Below, piece after piece: positions 50,737 through 60,777 of a stretch of 64,000 bases of DNA (its first letter is position 1; each line of letters begins with the position of its first letter). Origin of the DNA: Oscillospiraceae bacterium (GTDB taxonomy: Bacteria > Bacillota > Clostridia > Oscillospirales > Acutalibacteraceae); contig SVPL01000007.1 of NCBI GenBank assembly GCA_015065925.1, positions 1 to 64,000 of the forward strand, read 5' to 3'. The notes below the pieces were generated by a model, which saw only the letters and a program-made list of their open reading frames with translations, searched no databases and was not told the origin of the DNA. A program made the translations under genes and the position numbers.

Positions 50737-51741
50737 TTATACATCCATTGTCCAAGATTTTGGAATAAAAAACTGTTTATAAACCTGAGTGGCATAGTGG
50801 TCGGTCATACCTGCAATATGGTCTAATACTGCACGCTCCAAGCCCTCTGTTTCAACTACGACATTGTATTCCGAAGGTAGTTTATTTGGATTTTTTATTA
50901 TGTGCTCATAAATTCCCGTAAGTATACCCGCAACCTTACTTTCTTCACCTTTGGCTATGGGATTGGTGTAAACACGCTCAAAAAGGAAATTATGTAATTT
51001 ATCAAACTGCTCTAGGATTTCAGAATCCATAACAATATCGTCAATACTGTTAAAAATAACCGATTTTACCATAGTGTTTATGCGTTCGCTTTTGGAGTAG
51101 CCTAAAATATCGCAAATTTCACTGTCAATATCCTCTTCCTTTATTATACCCGCGCGAACTGCATCATCAATATCGTGATTGATATAGGCGATTTTATCTG
51201 AAATTCGAACAACCCTACCTTCAAGACATTCTGAAAAGTCACCCTTGGTGTGATTTAAAATACCATCTAAAACCTCGGCGGTTAAATTAAGACCTTTGAA
51301 GTTTTTCTCAAGTCGCTCACACACCCTGACGCTTTGCTCAAAATGGCGGAAGCCGCTTTCGGAAATAGCATCCAAGGCTCGCTCGCCCGCATGACCAAAG
51401 GGTGTATGACCTAAATCGTGACCTAGAGCAATAGCTTCGGTTAAATCCTCGTTAAGCCTGAGCGCCCTTGAGATTGTACGGGCAATCTGTGCAACCTCCA
51501 AGGTATGAGTGAGTCGGGTACGGTAATGGTCAGATTCGGGAGACAAAAACACCTGTGTTTTGTGTTTAAGTCGGCGGAACGCCTTACAATGAATAATACG
51601 GTCGCGGTCTCGCTGAAAAGCTGTCCTTACATCGCACTCGGGCTCATAAAATTTTCTGCCCTTACTCTCACTGCTTTTAACTGCCTTAATGCTTAATGTA
51701 TTAGCTTCGATTTTTTCAGTAAGAATACGAATATTATCCAT
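50737..51741 (-). CDS. dgt: deoxyguanosinetriphosphate triphosphohydrolase-like HD protein
   Basis: FRRLKHKTQVFLSPESDHYRTRLTHTLEVAQIARTI, HDLGHTPFGHAGE. Confidence 0.95.
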   Translation of the reverse strand: MDNIRILTEKIEANTLSIKAVKSSESKGRKFYEPECDVRTAFQRDRDRIIHCKAFRRLKHKTQVFLSPESDHYRTRLTHTLEVAQIARTISRALRLNEDLTEAIALGHDLGHTPFGHAGERALDAISESGFRHFEQSVRVCERLEKNFKGLNLTAEVLDGILNHTKGDFSECLEGRVVRISDKIAYINHDIDDAVRAGIIKEEDIDSEICDILGYSKSERINTMVKSVIFNSIDDIVMDSEILEQFDKLHNFLFERVYTNPIAKGEESKVAGILTGIYEHIIKNPNKLPSEYNVVVETEGLERAVLDHIAGMTDHYATQVYKQFFIPKSWTMDV

Positions 51742-51822
51742 TTTTACACCGCCTTTTTACTTTATAAATATTTTATTAATTATATTATTAGACAAAAAAT
51801 TTAAAAACCCTTTATTTTTTTG

Positions 51823-52455
51823 CTAAAATCCCATAAAAATATCTTCTGCTTCCAAAAAAGGAATTCTAGCGCAGAATTTATCGGTACATTTTAATAATAA
51901 ATCATCATAAAGCTCTGCCTTAACAGCAACCTTTAGTGACACATTATGTGTGAAATCGGTAGAAAGAATTTTAACCTCAAAGCCTTCTAAAAGTTTTAAA
52001 AGAGACTCATAATCCCCATAATCGCACTTTATTTCAAAGCTTTTAGCAGGAAGAATTGTAACAACATCAGCAGTTTGCAGGGCAAGTCGCGCCGCCTCGG
52101 AATAGGCGCGCACCAAACCACCCGTACCAAGAAGTATACCGCCAAAATAACGGGTTACAACAATGGCTATATCGGTTATTCCCGAATGGTTTATAACCTC
52201 CATTACGGGAAGACCTGCGGTGGAATGCGGCTCTCCGTCATCCGAAAAACGCCTGGTGCCGTTTTCACGCAAGGAAAAGGCATAAACATTGTGCTTTGCA
52301 TCCCAATACTTTTTACGCATAGCCGCTATAAACTCGGTTGCTTCGCTCTCTGTTTTACAAGGACAAACCGTTGCAATAAATCTTGAATGCTTGACCTCTG
52401 TTTCAACACTGCAGCTATTTAATATAGTTTTATAACCTTCCACCATTTTCACCAC
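51823..52455 (-). CDS. YigZ/UPF0029 (IMPACT) family protein
   Basis: KHSRFIATVCPC, DDGEPHSTAGLPVMEVI, VVTRYFGGILLGTGGLVRAYSEA. Confidence 0.94.
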   Translation of the reverse strand: MVKMVEGYKTILNSCSVETEVKHSRFIATVCPCKTESEATEFIAAMRKKYWDAKHNVYAFSLRENGTRRFSDDGEPHSTAGLPVMEVINHSGITDIAIVVTRYFGGILLGTGGLVRAYSEAARLALQTADVVTILPAKSFEIKCDYGDYESLLKLLEGFEVKILSTDFTHNVSLKVAVKAELYDDLLLKCTDKFCARIPFLEAEDIFMGF

Positions 52456-52624
52456 CCTTGTGATTTTTAGGATATTTGTATAATTATAGCATTTATTATC
52501 CTTTTAAGTCAATAAAAAGCGATTAAAAATCTTTATAATTTTGCTAAAATGTTTTATAATTTTTCGAAAAACGGCAGTTTTGAGCACTCACAACAAAAAT
52601 GCAAACAAAAATCAAAAACTTTTA

Positions 52625-52653
52625 TTGATTTTTATAAAAACTTGTGTTAGAAT
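52625..52653 (+). promoter_or_regulatory. sigma-A promoter for the dockerin protein
   Basis: TTGATT-N17-TAGAAT upstream of AAAGGAG RBS and ATG 52689. Confidence 0.7.
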
Positions 52654-52688
52654 AAATTTGTATTATTATACATAAAGGAGTTTTTTAA

Positions 52689-54887
52689 ATGAAAAGATCT
52701 ATTTTCAGCAAGATTTTAGCCCTTATATTATGCTTAATTCTTGCGCTTAGCAGTTTTACTGTTAATGTATTCGCGCTTGACGAAGATGCAGACATTGATA
52801 TGGGCGATGATGTTATTATTGAAACCCTTAAAGAAGTTTATGTTTCTGCAAGCGGAAGCGATTCAAACGCAGGTACTGAGGCGGCGCCTTTTGCCACCTT
52901 GGCAAAGGCAACAAAACGCGTAGCCAGTGGCGGTACAATCCATATTGTTGGAACATTTACCGTTCCTGCCGATTTAAACTGGGCTGACAGAACAAACATT
53001 TTACCCGTTACCGTTACAGGCGGTACACTTAGCTTAGCTTCAAACGATTTGGTTATTGGTTTTAATGTGATTTTTAAAGATATAACTATAAATGGCGGTA
53101 AAGCCCTTTATGCAAACGGAAATGATGTTACCTTTGCAAGTGGTGCAAATGCCTCTGCAGTAACAGTTTACGGCGGTAGCAAATCGGGTGAGACCTTAGA
53201 GTCCACCAACCTTACCATTGCAGGCGGTACATTAGGTACAGTTTACGGTGGTAGCTCGGTAGCTTGTACAATCAATCAGGTAAATCTTACTATTACAAGC
53301 GGTACTGTTTCAAGCGTATTCGGTGGTAACAACGCATCAAGCCTTACAGGTAATGTTACCGTATTTATCAATGGCGGTACAATTAGCGACAGTATTTTCG
53401 GTGGATGCTATAATAATTATACATATAAAAGTGGTTACTTCGGCAATATCGGTGCATCTATCAGTTGGGACACATCATACTATGTTACCGGTAAAGTAGA
53501 TGTTATTGTAAGTGAAAATGCTACAATCAATACTAACAGCTCTTCAGGAACAGATAAAGCCTTCTTTGCACATAGTCGCCATAAAACTCTTAGTGCAAAC
53601 GAAGATACATCAATTATCTTCACTTCACAAACTGCCTATAATAATAATTCCTCAAAATTAGGTACTAAAACCTCAAAAGGTTCTTATGGTACTTCCAATA
53701 ACCTTGCCGGTGCAGGTATGGGTACCGATGCTGCTTCTTCTGCAGATAACATTCACATCCACGGACTTACTGCTGATGATACAGCCGACACCATTACCGA
53801 AGGCTGTAATGTAACTGTAGGAACCGAAGCTGATCCTTGCGATTCAGCTACCATAACTCTTACTCTTAATAAAAAGGCTTCTTTAGTATACACAGGCGCT
53901 GAAATTGCTCCTATGATTGCTGATGTAACTGGTACATTAACCTATGATGAGCCCATCATCACCTACTCTAACAATGTTAATCCCGGTACAGCAACCGCTA
54001 CTATGAGCTATGCCGGTTTATCGGTTTCAAAAGAATTTACCATTACAAAAGCAAACCAAAATGCTCCTGTTCTTAATGTTATTGACGAAAGCATAAGCGG
54101 TCGTGCCGATGGTGAGATTATAGGTCTTACCACTAAAATGGAAATCAGTACAGACGGTGTTACCTTCAACGCAGTAACCGATACCACCGCTACCTTTGCT
54201 CCCGGTACCTATTATGTTCGCTATGCTGAAACCGATTACGCAAAGGTTTCTGAAAGCACTACAGTAGTTATTGAAGCAGGTAGAATGCTTACCGTTACCT
54301 TTATTGCTGACGGTGCAGAGGTTGCCGTTAAAGAGGTTACCTACGGCGCAACACTTACCGACATCCCCGCAGTTCCTGCAAAGGTTGGTTATGACAAGGT
54401 TGCTCCTTACTGGGATGTTACCGACTTTGCAAACATTACTTCCGATGTAACCGTTAACGCAGTTTACACCATTAACACCTATACAGTAACTTACATTGCT
54501 GATGGCGTTACAATCTCTACACAGACCGTTAACTATGGTGACAATGCAGTTGCTCCCGAAATCCCCGCTAAAGACGGTTATACCGAAACTGCTCCCTATT
54601 GGGATGCTGAGGCAACAAATGTAACTGCAGACCTTACAATCAACGCAGTTTACACTAAAGACCTTCCCAAAATCACTCCTGCCGATACCGACAATGACGG
54701 CAATGTTAACCTTAATGACCTTATCACCCTTGCGCAGTATGTTGCGGGTTGGAACAATGCCGACGCTTATGTTCCCGCGCTTGACATTAACGGTGACAAA
54801 GCAATTGACCTTTTAGATGTTAATTTGTTGGCACAGTACCTTGCAGGTTGGGATGTAGAAATTTCAACTGCTCCTTATGTTGGATAA
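52689..54887 (+). CDS. secreted beta-helix-like protein with two InlB-type repeats and a C-terminal type I-like dockerin
   Basis: Signal peptide; VSASGSDSNAGTEAAPFATLAKA; GGT/VYGG turns; TVTFIADG/TVTYIADG repeats; DTDNDGNVNLNDLITLAQYVAGW and DINGDKAIDLLDVNLLAQYLAGW. Confidence 0.88.
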   Translation: MKRSIFSKILALILCLILALSSFTVNVFALDEDADIDMGDDVIIETLKEVYVSASGSDSNAGTEAAPFATLAKATKRVASGGTIHIVGTFTVPADLNWADRTNILPVTVTGGTLSLASNDLVIGFNVIFKDITINGGKALYANGNDVTFASGANASAVTVYGGSKSGETLESTNLTIAGGTLGTVYGGSSVACTINQVNLTITSGTVSSVFGGNNASSLTGNVTVFINGGTISDSIFGGCYNNYTYKSGYFGNIGASISWDTSYYVTGKVDVIVSENATINTNSSSGTDKAFFAHSRHKTLSANEDTSIIFTSQTAYNNNSSKLGTKTSKGSYGTSNNLAGAGMGTDAASSADNIHIHGLTADDTADTITEGCNVTVGTEADPCDSATITLTLNKKASLVYTGAEIAPMIADVTGTLTYDEPIITYSNNVNPGTATATMSYAGLSVSKEFTITKANQNAPVLNVIDESISGRADGEIIGLTTKMEISTDGVTFNAVTDTTATFAPGTYYVRYAETDYAKVSESTTVVIEAGRMLTVTFIADGAEVAVKEVTYGATLTDIPAVPAKVGYDKVAPYWDVTDFANITSDVTVNAVYTINTYTVTYIADGVTISTQTVNYGDNAVAPEIPAKDGYTETAPYWDAEATNVTADLTINAVYTKDLPKITPADTDNDGNVNLNDLITLAQYVAGWNNADAYVPALDINGDKAIDLLDVNLLAQYLAGWDVEISTAPYVG

Positions 54888-54910
54888 TTCAAAAGATTAA
54901 TTCCTTATCT

Positions 54911-54941
54911 GCCCGAGGTTTTACGCCTCGGGCATTTTTTT
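54911..54941 (+). terminator. Rho-independent terminator
   Basis: GCCCGAGG-ttttacg-CCTCGGGC followed by ATTTTTTT. Confidence 0.92.
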
Positions 54942-55069
54942 GCAAAATAAAAACTTTGTTGGGTGCAATTTTAAATAAACGGATAAATTGGATATTGAAC
55001 GCTAGGCGTTTTTATTGCGGGATGGTTTTATATGATTGGCTTAGTCGTGTTCCGTACCCTGAAGGTGAG

Positions 55070-55601
55070 CGATAAATTGGGGTTTATCTCACAAATTATC
55101 CCATTAATTGTAGGGGCAAGCGTCCTCGATTGCCCGAGAGGGTTTGTACAAATTTGCGGTTTTTTGGCCGTCCCCTGACGGGGCAATGTCATTAACTTAA
55201 GAAACATAGCAAACAACAAATGTGGAACGACTTGCGTGTCGTTATGTAAAAAAATATAAACCCAGGTAATTACGCGGAACAACACATTGGTTGTTCCCTA
55301 CGATAAAGCCATCGTTTTCCGTTTAATTTAAGGGTTTAGGAGGCCGTCCCCGGACGGGGAAGGGGGACCGCGCCAGCGGTGGAAGGGGAGAAAAAATTAC
55401 AGCAAAAAGCCCTTGGTTTAAGCCTTTTGGAGCATTTTTCATTCAGCCCTTCCCCCACTTCGTGGGCCCCCTTCCCTGTCTAGGGACGGCCTTAAAGGTT
55501 GCGTTTTTAAAATATAATTCGTGGTGGATTTTTTGGACAGTCGAGGACGCCTGTCCCTACAATTAACGGAATAATTTGCCCGATAAACCCACAATTTATC
55601 G
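55070..55601. repeat. about 530 bp inverted-repeat structure containing nested repeats
   Basis: Imperfect ~67 bp arms 55070-55136 and 55535-55601 (shared CGATAAATTG, CAAATTAT, TTAATTGTAGGG, GCGTCCTCGA blocks in inverse orientation). Confidence 0.8.
55341..55492. repeat. 152 bp terminal-inverted-repeat element (copy B, homologous to 41591-41751)
   Basis: AGGCCGTCCCCGGACGGGGAAGGGGG... and CCCCCTTCCCTGTCTAGGGACGGCCT; shares the first ~50 bp closely with copy A. Confidence 0.85.
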
Positions 55602-55621
55602 GTTTAAAATTTTAAATTTTT

Positions 55622-55670
55622 AAAAAGCCTCGTTCCGTAGCCATTTAGGCATAGGAACAAGGCTTTTTTT
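55622..55670. terminator. hairpin terminator after the MFS gene
   Basis: AAAAAGCCTcGTTCC...GGAACaAGGCTTTTTTT. Confidence 0.75.
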
Positions 55671-55686
55671 GATATAAATCTTATTG

Positions 55687-56868
55687 TTATTTTTTCTTGC
55701 TCGGGAGGAAAAACAGAGATAGAATGGAAAGCGCCACCCAAGAAACAAACATTGCAAAATACCCAAAGTTTGCAATAACCACTCCATAAATCGCGGAGCC
55801 AACACCTGCGGCAAAATAAACGCCAAAATCCATAAGCCCGCTTACGGTTGCTATATTTCCGCTTTTAGCAAAGGACAGCGGATAGATTGAAAGAATGGAT
55901 GTATTTATAATAGAAACCGCAGCATAGATAACACCCAGGCAAACCATAGAAAGGATTGGATGTTTAAAGGGCAGTGACAAAACCGCGGCAGAAATTCCGC
56001 AAACTATAAATCCAAAAAAGGAAACCTTGTTTTCATCCTTACCGCAGAGCTGATAGACAAAGCTGTAGCACATTCTGCCAATAAGTCCTATTGCGGGGAT
56101 AAAAAGTAAAAACCAAGAGGATTTTTTAAGGTCAATACTAAAGCTTGTTACAAAGAAAGCCGCCATCCAAAGGCTGATATTATCCTTCATAACTCCGTGG
56201 CAAAAGGCGGGTACAAGCATTGTACGAATGCTTTTATCCTTTAAAAGATTAATTGGTAAAATACTGCGCTTACCCTTTGCGGGCTCAAAGGGAATCTTTT
56301 TAAGGGCGATAAAGGTTAAGGGGCACATAACAAGATTAATCGCACCCGGGATAATAAAGGCAAGCTCGATTTTTCCTGTAAGACTTATTATCCAGGTATT
56401 AACAAGTATACCAAGCAGATTTCCAACCGCAACGGATGAAACCATAATCGCGGTGCGTTTACTTGCTTTATCGGGAGAATAAACGGAAGACATTGCCCTT
56501 AGCACCGAACCCCAAAGCATTGACTGGGCATAAGCATTTATTCCCCACAGCACCGCCATAACGGCAAAGGACATAAATATACCTGAAACTATATTAGAAA
56601 GGCCAACCGCCGCAAGACCTGTGCAGAGCATTATCCAAGGGGTTAATTTATCGTTAAGGACACCGTTTAAAAGTCTGCCAATGGCAAACACAACCGAAAA
56701 TATACTGCCAAGCAGACCTATTTGGGCTTCATCCATAATTCCTGCCGCCGTAAGCTCAGGAGTGGCAATGGAAAGATTAAGCCTTGAAATATAAATTGAT
56801 GTATAGGCAAGGTAGGTTATTATAAAAATAAATCCTGTACCCATAACCTTGGTTTTTTGGTTTTGCAT
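55687..56868 (-). CDS. MFS transporter
   Basis: About 12 TM segments; TYLAYTSIYISRLNLSIATPEL start typical of glycerol-3-phosphate/sugar-phosphate antiporter-like MFS. Confidence 0.9.
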   Translation of the reverse strand: MQNQKTKVMGTGFIFIITYLAYTSIYISRLNLSIATPELTAAGIMDEAQIGLLGSIFSVVFAIGRLLNGVLNDKLTPWIMLCTGLAAVGLSNIVSGIFMSFAVMAVLWGINAYAQSMLWGSVLRAMSSVYSPDKASKRTAIMVSSVAVGNLLGILVNTWIISLTGKIELAFIIPGAINLVMCPLTFIALKKIPFEPAKGKRSILPINLLKDKSIRTMLVPAFCHGVMKDNISLWMAAFFVTSFSIDLKKSSWFLLFIPAIGLIGRMCYSFVYQLCGKDENKVSFFGFIVCGISAAVLSLPFKHPILSMVCLGVIYAAVSIINTSILSIYPLSFAKSGNIATVSGLMDFGVYFAAGVGSAIYGVVIANFGYFAMFVSWVALSILSLFFLPSKKK

Positions 56869-57203
56869 TTTATTCGCCTCTAATTGTTAAAAATTTATCA
56901 TATAATATTATATTACTGCAAAACACAACTGTCAAGACAAAAATAGCGCTAAAAAAACACTCCAATTTTGAACAAGATATTTTTATTATACCTTTTTTAA
57001 AAAGATTATTTTAACAAAAAAATGCAGATTTGGTTTCGTTGGGTTTTATAAATTTAGGCGGCAAGGATTACAATTTAACCCCTACCGCCTATTATTAAAT
57101 AAATTAGTGAATTTTTTGAACCATACGTAAAACAAACTATAGTTGTAAGCCCAAAAAGCTCTTACCTCTCACCTTTTACTTCTTGCCTCGACTCTCGTCA
57201 GCC

Positions 57204-57478
57204 TAAGCAGAGGAGGAGTATCCGAACACGCCTGAAATAGCATTATTTCGGCGTTTTTCGGATTGCTGATGTCAGCAGGCGACAGCCTCGCCGCCATCAT
57301 CGCACGCGAAAGCCACCAGAAATTCTGCATATTTCAGGTCGCAGAATTTTGAAGGAGTGGATTTTCGCATATGCAAGGCAAAAGCACAGTAAATCCTAAC
57401 GGATTTACGAGCATTTTAACATAGCAGAGGCGGAAATTTGCACGTCAAAATCGTGTTCGTATACTCCCCCTCTGCTTA
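57204..57478. mobile_element. 275 bp MITE-like element
   Basis: 27 bp TIRs (25/27 identical): TAAGCAGAGGaGGAGTATcCGAACACG at 57204-57230 and CGTGTTCGtATACTCCcCCTCTGCTTA at 57452-57478; no internal ORF; TA at both outer ends; internal hairpins such as GTAAATCC-taac-GGATTTAC. Confidence 0.7.
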
Positions 57479-58111
57479 ACTCAACAGTTTGCTTCTAATC
57501 GATTCGATGCGTTCACATCGTTCAGTATACGTTTTAACATCCTCGATTGTAATTCCCGGGGATTTTTCAATATCGCCACCATAAGCCATATTAAATCTTG
57601 AGGTTTCCGGTTCAAATTCTACATTAAAAAAATCTTCCGCCTTAATAATATAGAGTGAATATATACCCACATTATCCTCATTAGACGTATCAAATAAATA
57701 ATATTTAAATAAAATTTTATATTCTTCTTCAGTGGTCTCTATATCATAAGAAGGTTGTATCCATTTCCACCTTCCGTTTTCATCTTTTTCCCCGGTTCCG
57801 ACTTCTCCCCAAGCGTAATTAGAATTCATTTTTCCTTTATAAAATTCAAATAAGGAATTTATTTCTTCATCTAAATTATCAGAATCAGCAATAGCTTGTT
57901 TAGAAAACAGATTTTTTAATCCCTCTTTGTCCTTTTCTTCTATAGCGAGAATAACCTTTTCAAAAACTTCAAATGCTATGTCATTGCTATCACGAAGCAA
58001 GGGTGAAACAACCTCTGCAGGTGCACATCCTGCAATTACAAAAGCTAATATTACTGATAAAATTGTTATTCCAATTTTTTCCATTAAATTAAGCATAATT
58101 TCACCATGCAT
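57476..58111 (-). CDS. putative lipoprotein (DUF5104-like)
   Basis: Lipobox-like VIAGC near N-terminus; SNDIAFEVFEKVILAIEEKDKEGLKNLFSKQA. Confidence 0.7.
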   Translation of the reverse strand: MHGEIMLNLMEKIGITILSVILAFVIAGCAPAEVVSPLLRDSNDIAFEVFEKVILAIEEKDKEGLKNLFSKQAIADSDNLDEEINSLFEFYKGKMNSNYAWGEVGTGEKDENGRWKWIQPSYDIETTEEEYKILFKYYLFDTSNEDNVGIYSLYIIKAEDFFNVEFEPETSRFNMAYGGDIEKSPGITIEDVKTYTERCERIESIRSKLLS

Positions 58112-58874
58112 AATCTGCAGAGTTCATATATTCTTCCGCTATTTCTTCAAAAACAGAGTGTAATTCTTCAGGCACAACATATATACTGCCTTCGGTTTCA
58201 TCTTCGGAATAATTATTATAATCAATATAAATATTAGTATCTGTAAAGGTTAAATAGGCTGCATATTCCTTAAAAAGCATATCATCGGAGCAGACATAAA
58301 GCATAATATCATAAACTATATCATCTTCATTAATAAAAAGTGCAGTTTCGCCATACTGAATAGCATCCGATATTGCAAAAATTTGTTCCTCGGTTAATTT
58401 ATAATATTTTGTTATGTAATCATCTGCCTCAAAATCATAGGTATAATATTCGTAACATACACTATTTAAATTTACACCGTTTTTAATTTGTTCTTCAACC
58501 TCGTCATAGCGGTCGGATATGCAATAATTTTTTATTTCACTATCCTCCTTAACTATAAAATCATCATATGATGTATCTACCTTAATAAAATCTTCATCAT
58601 CGCTTATCCAAGCATAATCTCCAAACATATCAGCCAAAAGTAGTGGTACATCACTTTCGGTTACGGAAATAGAGGTATCTCCATCAGGAGATAAGCTGTC
58701 ACAATCAGATAACAATTTATATTCCTTACCGTTTAATTCTATAACTGTTTTTTCTTCATTGCCCCATACTGCGTGGGTTTTTCGCATTTCATCCAGCGCT
58801 GTGCAACCACAAAAGGTAAAGCAAATCATTAAAAAAACAAGAATTAACGAAATAGAACGCAACAATTTTTTCAT
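58101..58874 (-). CDS. putative lipoprotein of unknown function
   Basis: Lipobox CFTFCGCTALDEM; acidic Tyr-rich extracellular region. Confidence 0.65.
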   Translation of the reverse strand: MKKLLRSISLILVFLMICFTFCGCTALDEMRKTHAVWGNEEKTVIELNGKEYKLLSDCDSLSPDGDTSISVTESDVPLLLADMFGDYAWISDDEDFIKVDTSYDDFIVKEDSEIKNYCISDRYDEVEEQIKNGVNLNSVCYEYYTYDFEADDYITKYYKLTEEQIFAISDAIQYGETALFINEDDIVYDIMLYVCSDDMLFKEYAAYLTFTDTNIYIDYNNYSEDETEGSIYVVPEELHSVFEEIAEEYMNSADYAW

Positions 58875-58886
58875 TTTAACTACCCC

Positions 58887-59708
58887 CTATTCCAAATTGA
58901 GCTTTTTGGTCATAATTTTTCTTGTTATATGGAAAAACACAAAGGATATAACCACTTCAATAATTATAACGGAACACAAAAGGATATGTATAAATGAAGT
59001 TGTATGCGCTTCGATGAACTCGCCTATTTTTTCCATTACGGGCGAAGTAGCAAATACGGTTAAAAGAACACCCAAAACAGTACCTATGATTTGTGTTATA
59101 AAGTAATAACCAAAATAAACGCCAACTGCGCAAAGCGCTCTGTTTTTTCTTGAAAGCTGACCTATTGCAATGCACACATAATAAAGCAACACACCGCTAC
59201 AAGCACCCAAGAATATACAAACTAAAAATTCCAACAAATATAATGATAGATGTAACCATTCATCAAAAGCAAAGGTTTGAACCGCCTTGCCACATAGGTA
59301 TGTAAATGCTTTTGTGACTTCGTTTAACACATCTCCAACCGTAAATATCATAAAAGAAATCCAAACGGCGATGGTAGAAATGAAATTAAAGAGTATAGAT
59401 GTTAATAGCTTAACCAATAGGTGCTGTGTTGGTGTAACGGGTAAAGTAAAGGTTAAATATCCCTCACCCGTAAAAAGATTTTTGTAAAACCTTACAACCG
59501 AGAAAAATGTTGAAAATCCAAAGCACACCAAAATTGATATTACATAGACAAATATTGAGCTACCGTTTACAAGAGCGTAGATTGTAGTATCGGCTTCAAA
59601 AAGCTGTATAAGTCTACCAAGCAAAGCAACACCGCCTAAGCATATATAGACAGGCAACATTACTCTGAGATAGGCGTTTATTTCGTGCTTAAATAACTTC
59701 TTTACCAT
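58887..59708 (-). CDS. ABC-2-like transporter permease
   Basis: Six-TM protein overlapping the ATPase gene by 7 bp; FTGEGYLTFTLPVTPTQHLLVKLL. Confidence 0.85.
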   Translation of the reverse strand: MVKKLFKHEINAYLRVMLPVYICLGGVALLGRLIQLFEADTTIYALVNGSSIFVYVISILVCFGFSTFFSVVRFYKNLFTGEGYLTFTLPVTPTQHLLVKLLTSILFNFISTIAVWISFMIFTVGDVLNEVTKAFTYLCGKAVQTFAFDEWLHLSLYLLEFLVCIFLGACSGVLLYYVCIAIGQLSRKNRALCAVGVYFGYYFITQIIGTVLGVLLTVFATSPVMEKIGEFIEAHTTSFIHILLCSVIIIEVVISFVFFHITRKIMTKKLNLE

Positions 59709-60400
59709 TTGAATACCTCCCTGAAAAGCTCATCAACGCTCATTTGGTTTTCCTCACGAATTTCTTCCACCGTTTGATGCAAAACAACATTGCCCTGCTT
59801 TAAGAAAATGGCTTCATCTAAAATATTTTCAATATCCGCAATAAGATGGGTGGATATAAGCACCGTTGCATCGGGATTATAGTTATTTATTATGGTTGAA
59901 ATTACATAATCTCTGGCGGCGGGGTCAACACCTGCTATGGGCTCATCCAATACATAGAGCTTAGCATTACGGCTCATAACAAGAATAAGGCAAACCTTTT
60001 CTTTATTGCCCTTTGAGAGGGTTTTTAGCTTTGCCGAAGGGCTTATGCCGAGTCTCCCAAGCATTTCAAAGGCAAGCTCTACCCTGAAATCCTCATAAAA
60101 ATCCGCAAAATATTCAACAATTTGTTCAACCCTCATCCAACTGTTAAGGTAGATGTTATCGGGCAGATAGGCAACTATTTTTTTAGTCTGGACACCTATT
60201 GGAAGTCCGTTTACGCTAATACTGCCATGGGTTGGTGTTAAAAGCCCGTTTATAAGCTTAATTAGTGTGGTTTTGCCCGAACCGTTAGGGCCTAAAAGAC
60301 CTACGATTTTCCCACTTTCCAGCTTCAAATTAACATTGTTAAGGGCACATAGTCCACCGTATGATTTAACAATACCGCTACAATTTAAAATTTCACTCAT
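59702..60400 (-). CDS. ABC transporter ATP-binding protein (YtrB-like)
   Basis: GLLGPNGSGKTTLIKLINGLL, LSKGNKEKV, LYVLDEPIAGVDPAARD. Confidence 0.95.
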   Translation of the reverse strand: MSEILNCSGIVKSYGGLCALNNVNLKLESGKIVGLLGPNGSGKTTLIKLINGLLTPTHGSISVNGLPIGVQTKKIVAYLPDNIYLNSWMRVEQIVEYFADFYEDFRVELAFEMLGRLGISPSAKLKTLSKGNKEKVCLILVMSRNAKLYVLDEPIAGVDPAARDYVISTIINNYNPDATVLISTHLIADIENILDEAIFLKQGNVVLHQTVEEIREENQMSVDELFREVFKW

Positions 60401-60756
60401 AGCTCCAGCTCCTCTACATATTTTTTAGTTTGCTCTGTGTCAAGTCCCAAAGCCTGCATTTCAGCAAAAAATTCCAATGCCTTTTGACGCAGAATAAGTT
60501 CAACAGTTCCCTTTGCCTTAGCAATATCGGGTGATACGAAGCTACCCGACCCGCGAACAGAATAGATTATTCCCTCCTGCTCCAGCATTTCAAAGGCGCG
60601 CTGAACCGTATTAGGATTTACTCCCGACAAAATTGCCGTTTCACGAATAGAGGGTAATTTGCTCTCGGGAGCAAACTCTCCCGTCGCAATTTTAAGGCAA
60701 ATCTGCTCACAAATCTGCTGTACTAAGGGTTTGTTTTTATTTAGCTTCCAATCCAT
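60397..60756 (-). CDS. GntR family (YtrA subfamily) regulator
   Basis: PLVQQICEQICLKIATGEFAPESKLPSIRETAILSGVNPNTVQRAFEMLEQEGIIYSVRGSGSFV. Confidence 0.95.
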   Translation of the reverse strand: MDWKLNKNKPLVQQICEQICLKIATGEFAPESKLPSIRETAILSGVNPNTVQRAFEMLEQEGIIYSVRGSGSFVSPDIAKAKGTVELILRQKALEFFAEMQALGLDTEQTKKYVEELEL

Positions 60757-60777
60757 ATGTTCCCTCCTTATGCAAAT

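Noticed and set aside
54848-55285. Two ORFs (54848-55075 and 55028-55285)
   Set aside because: One spans the dockerin terminator and the other lies in repeat DNA; low-complexity, no RBS or recognisable domain.
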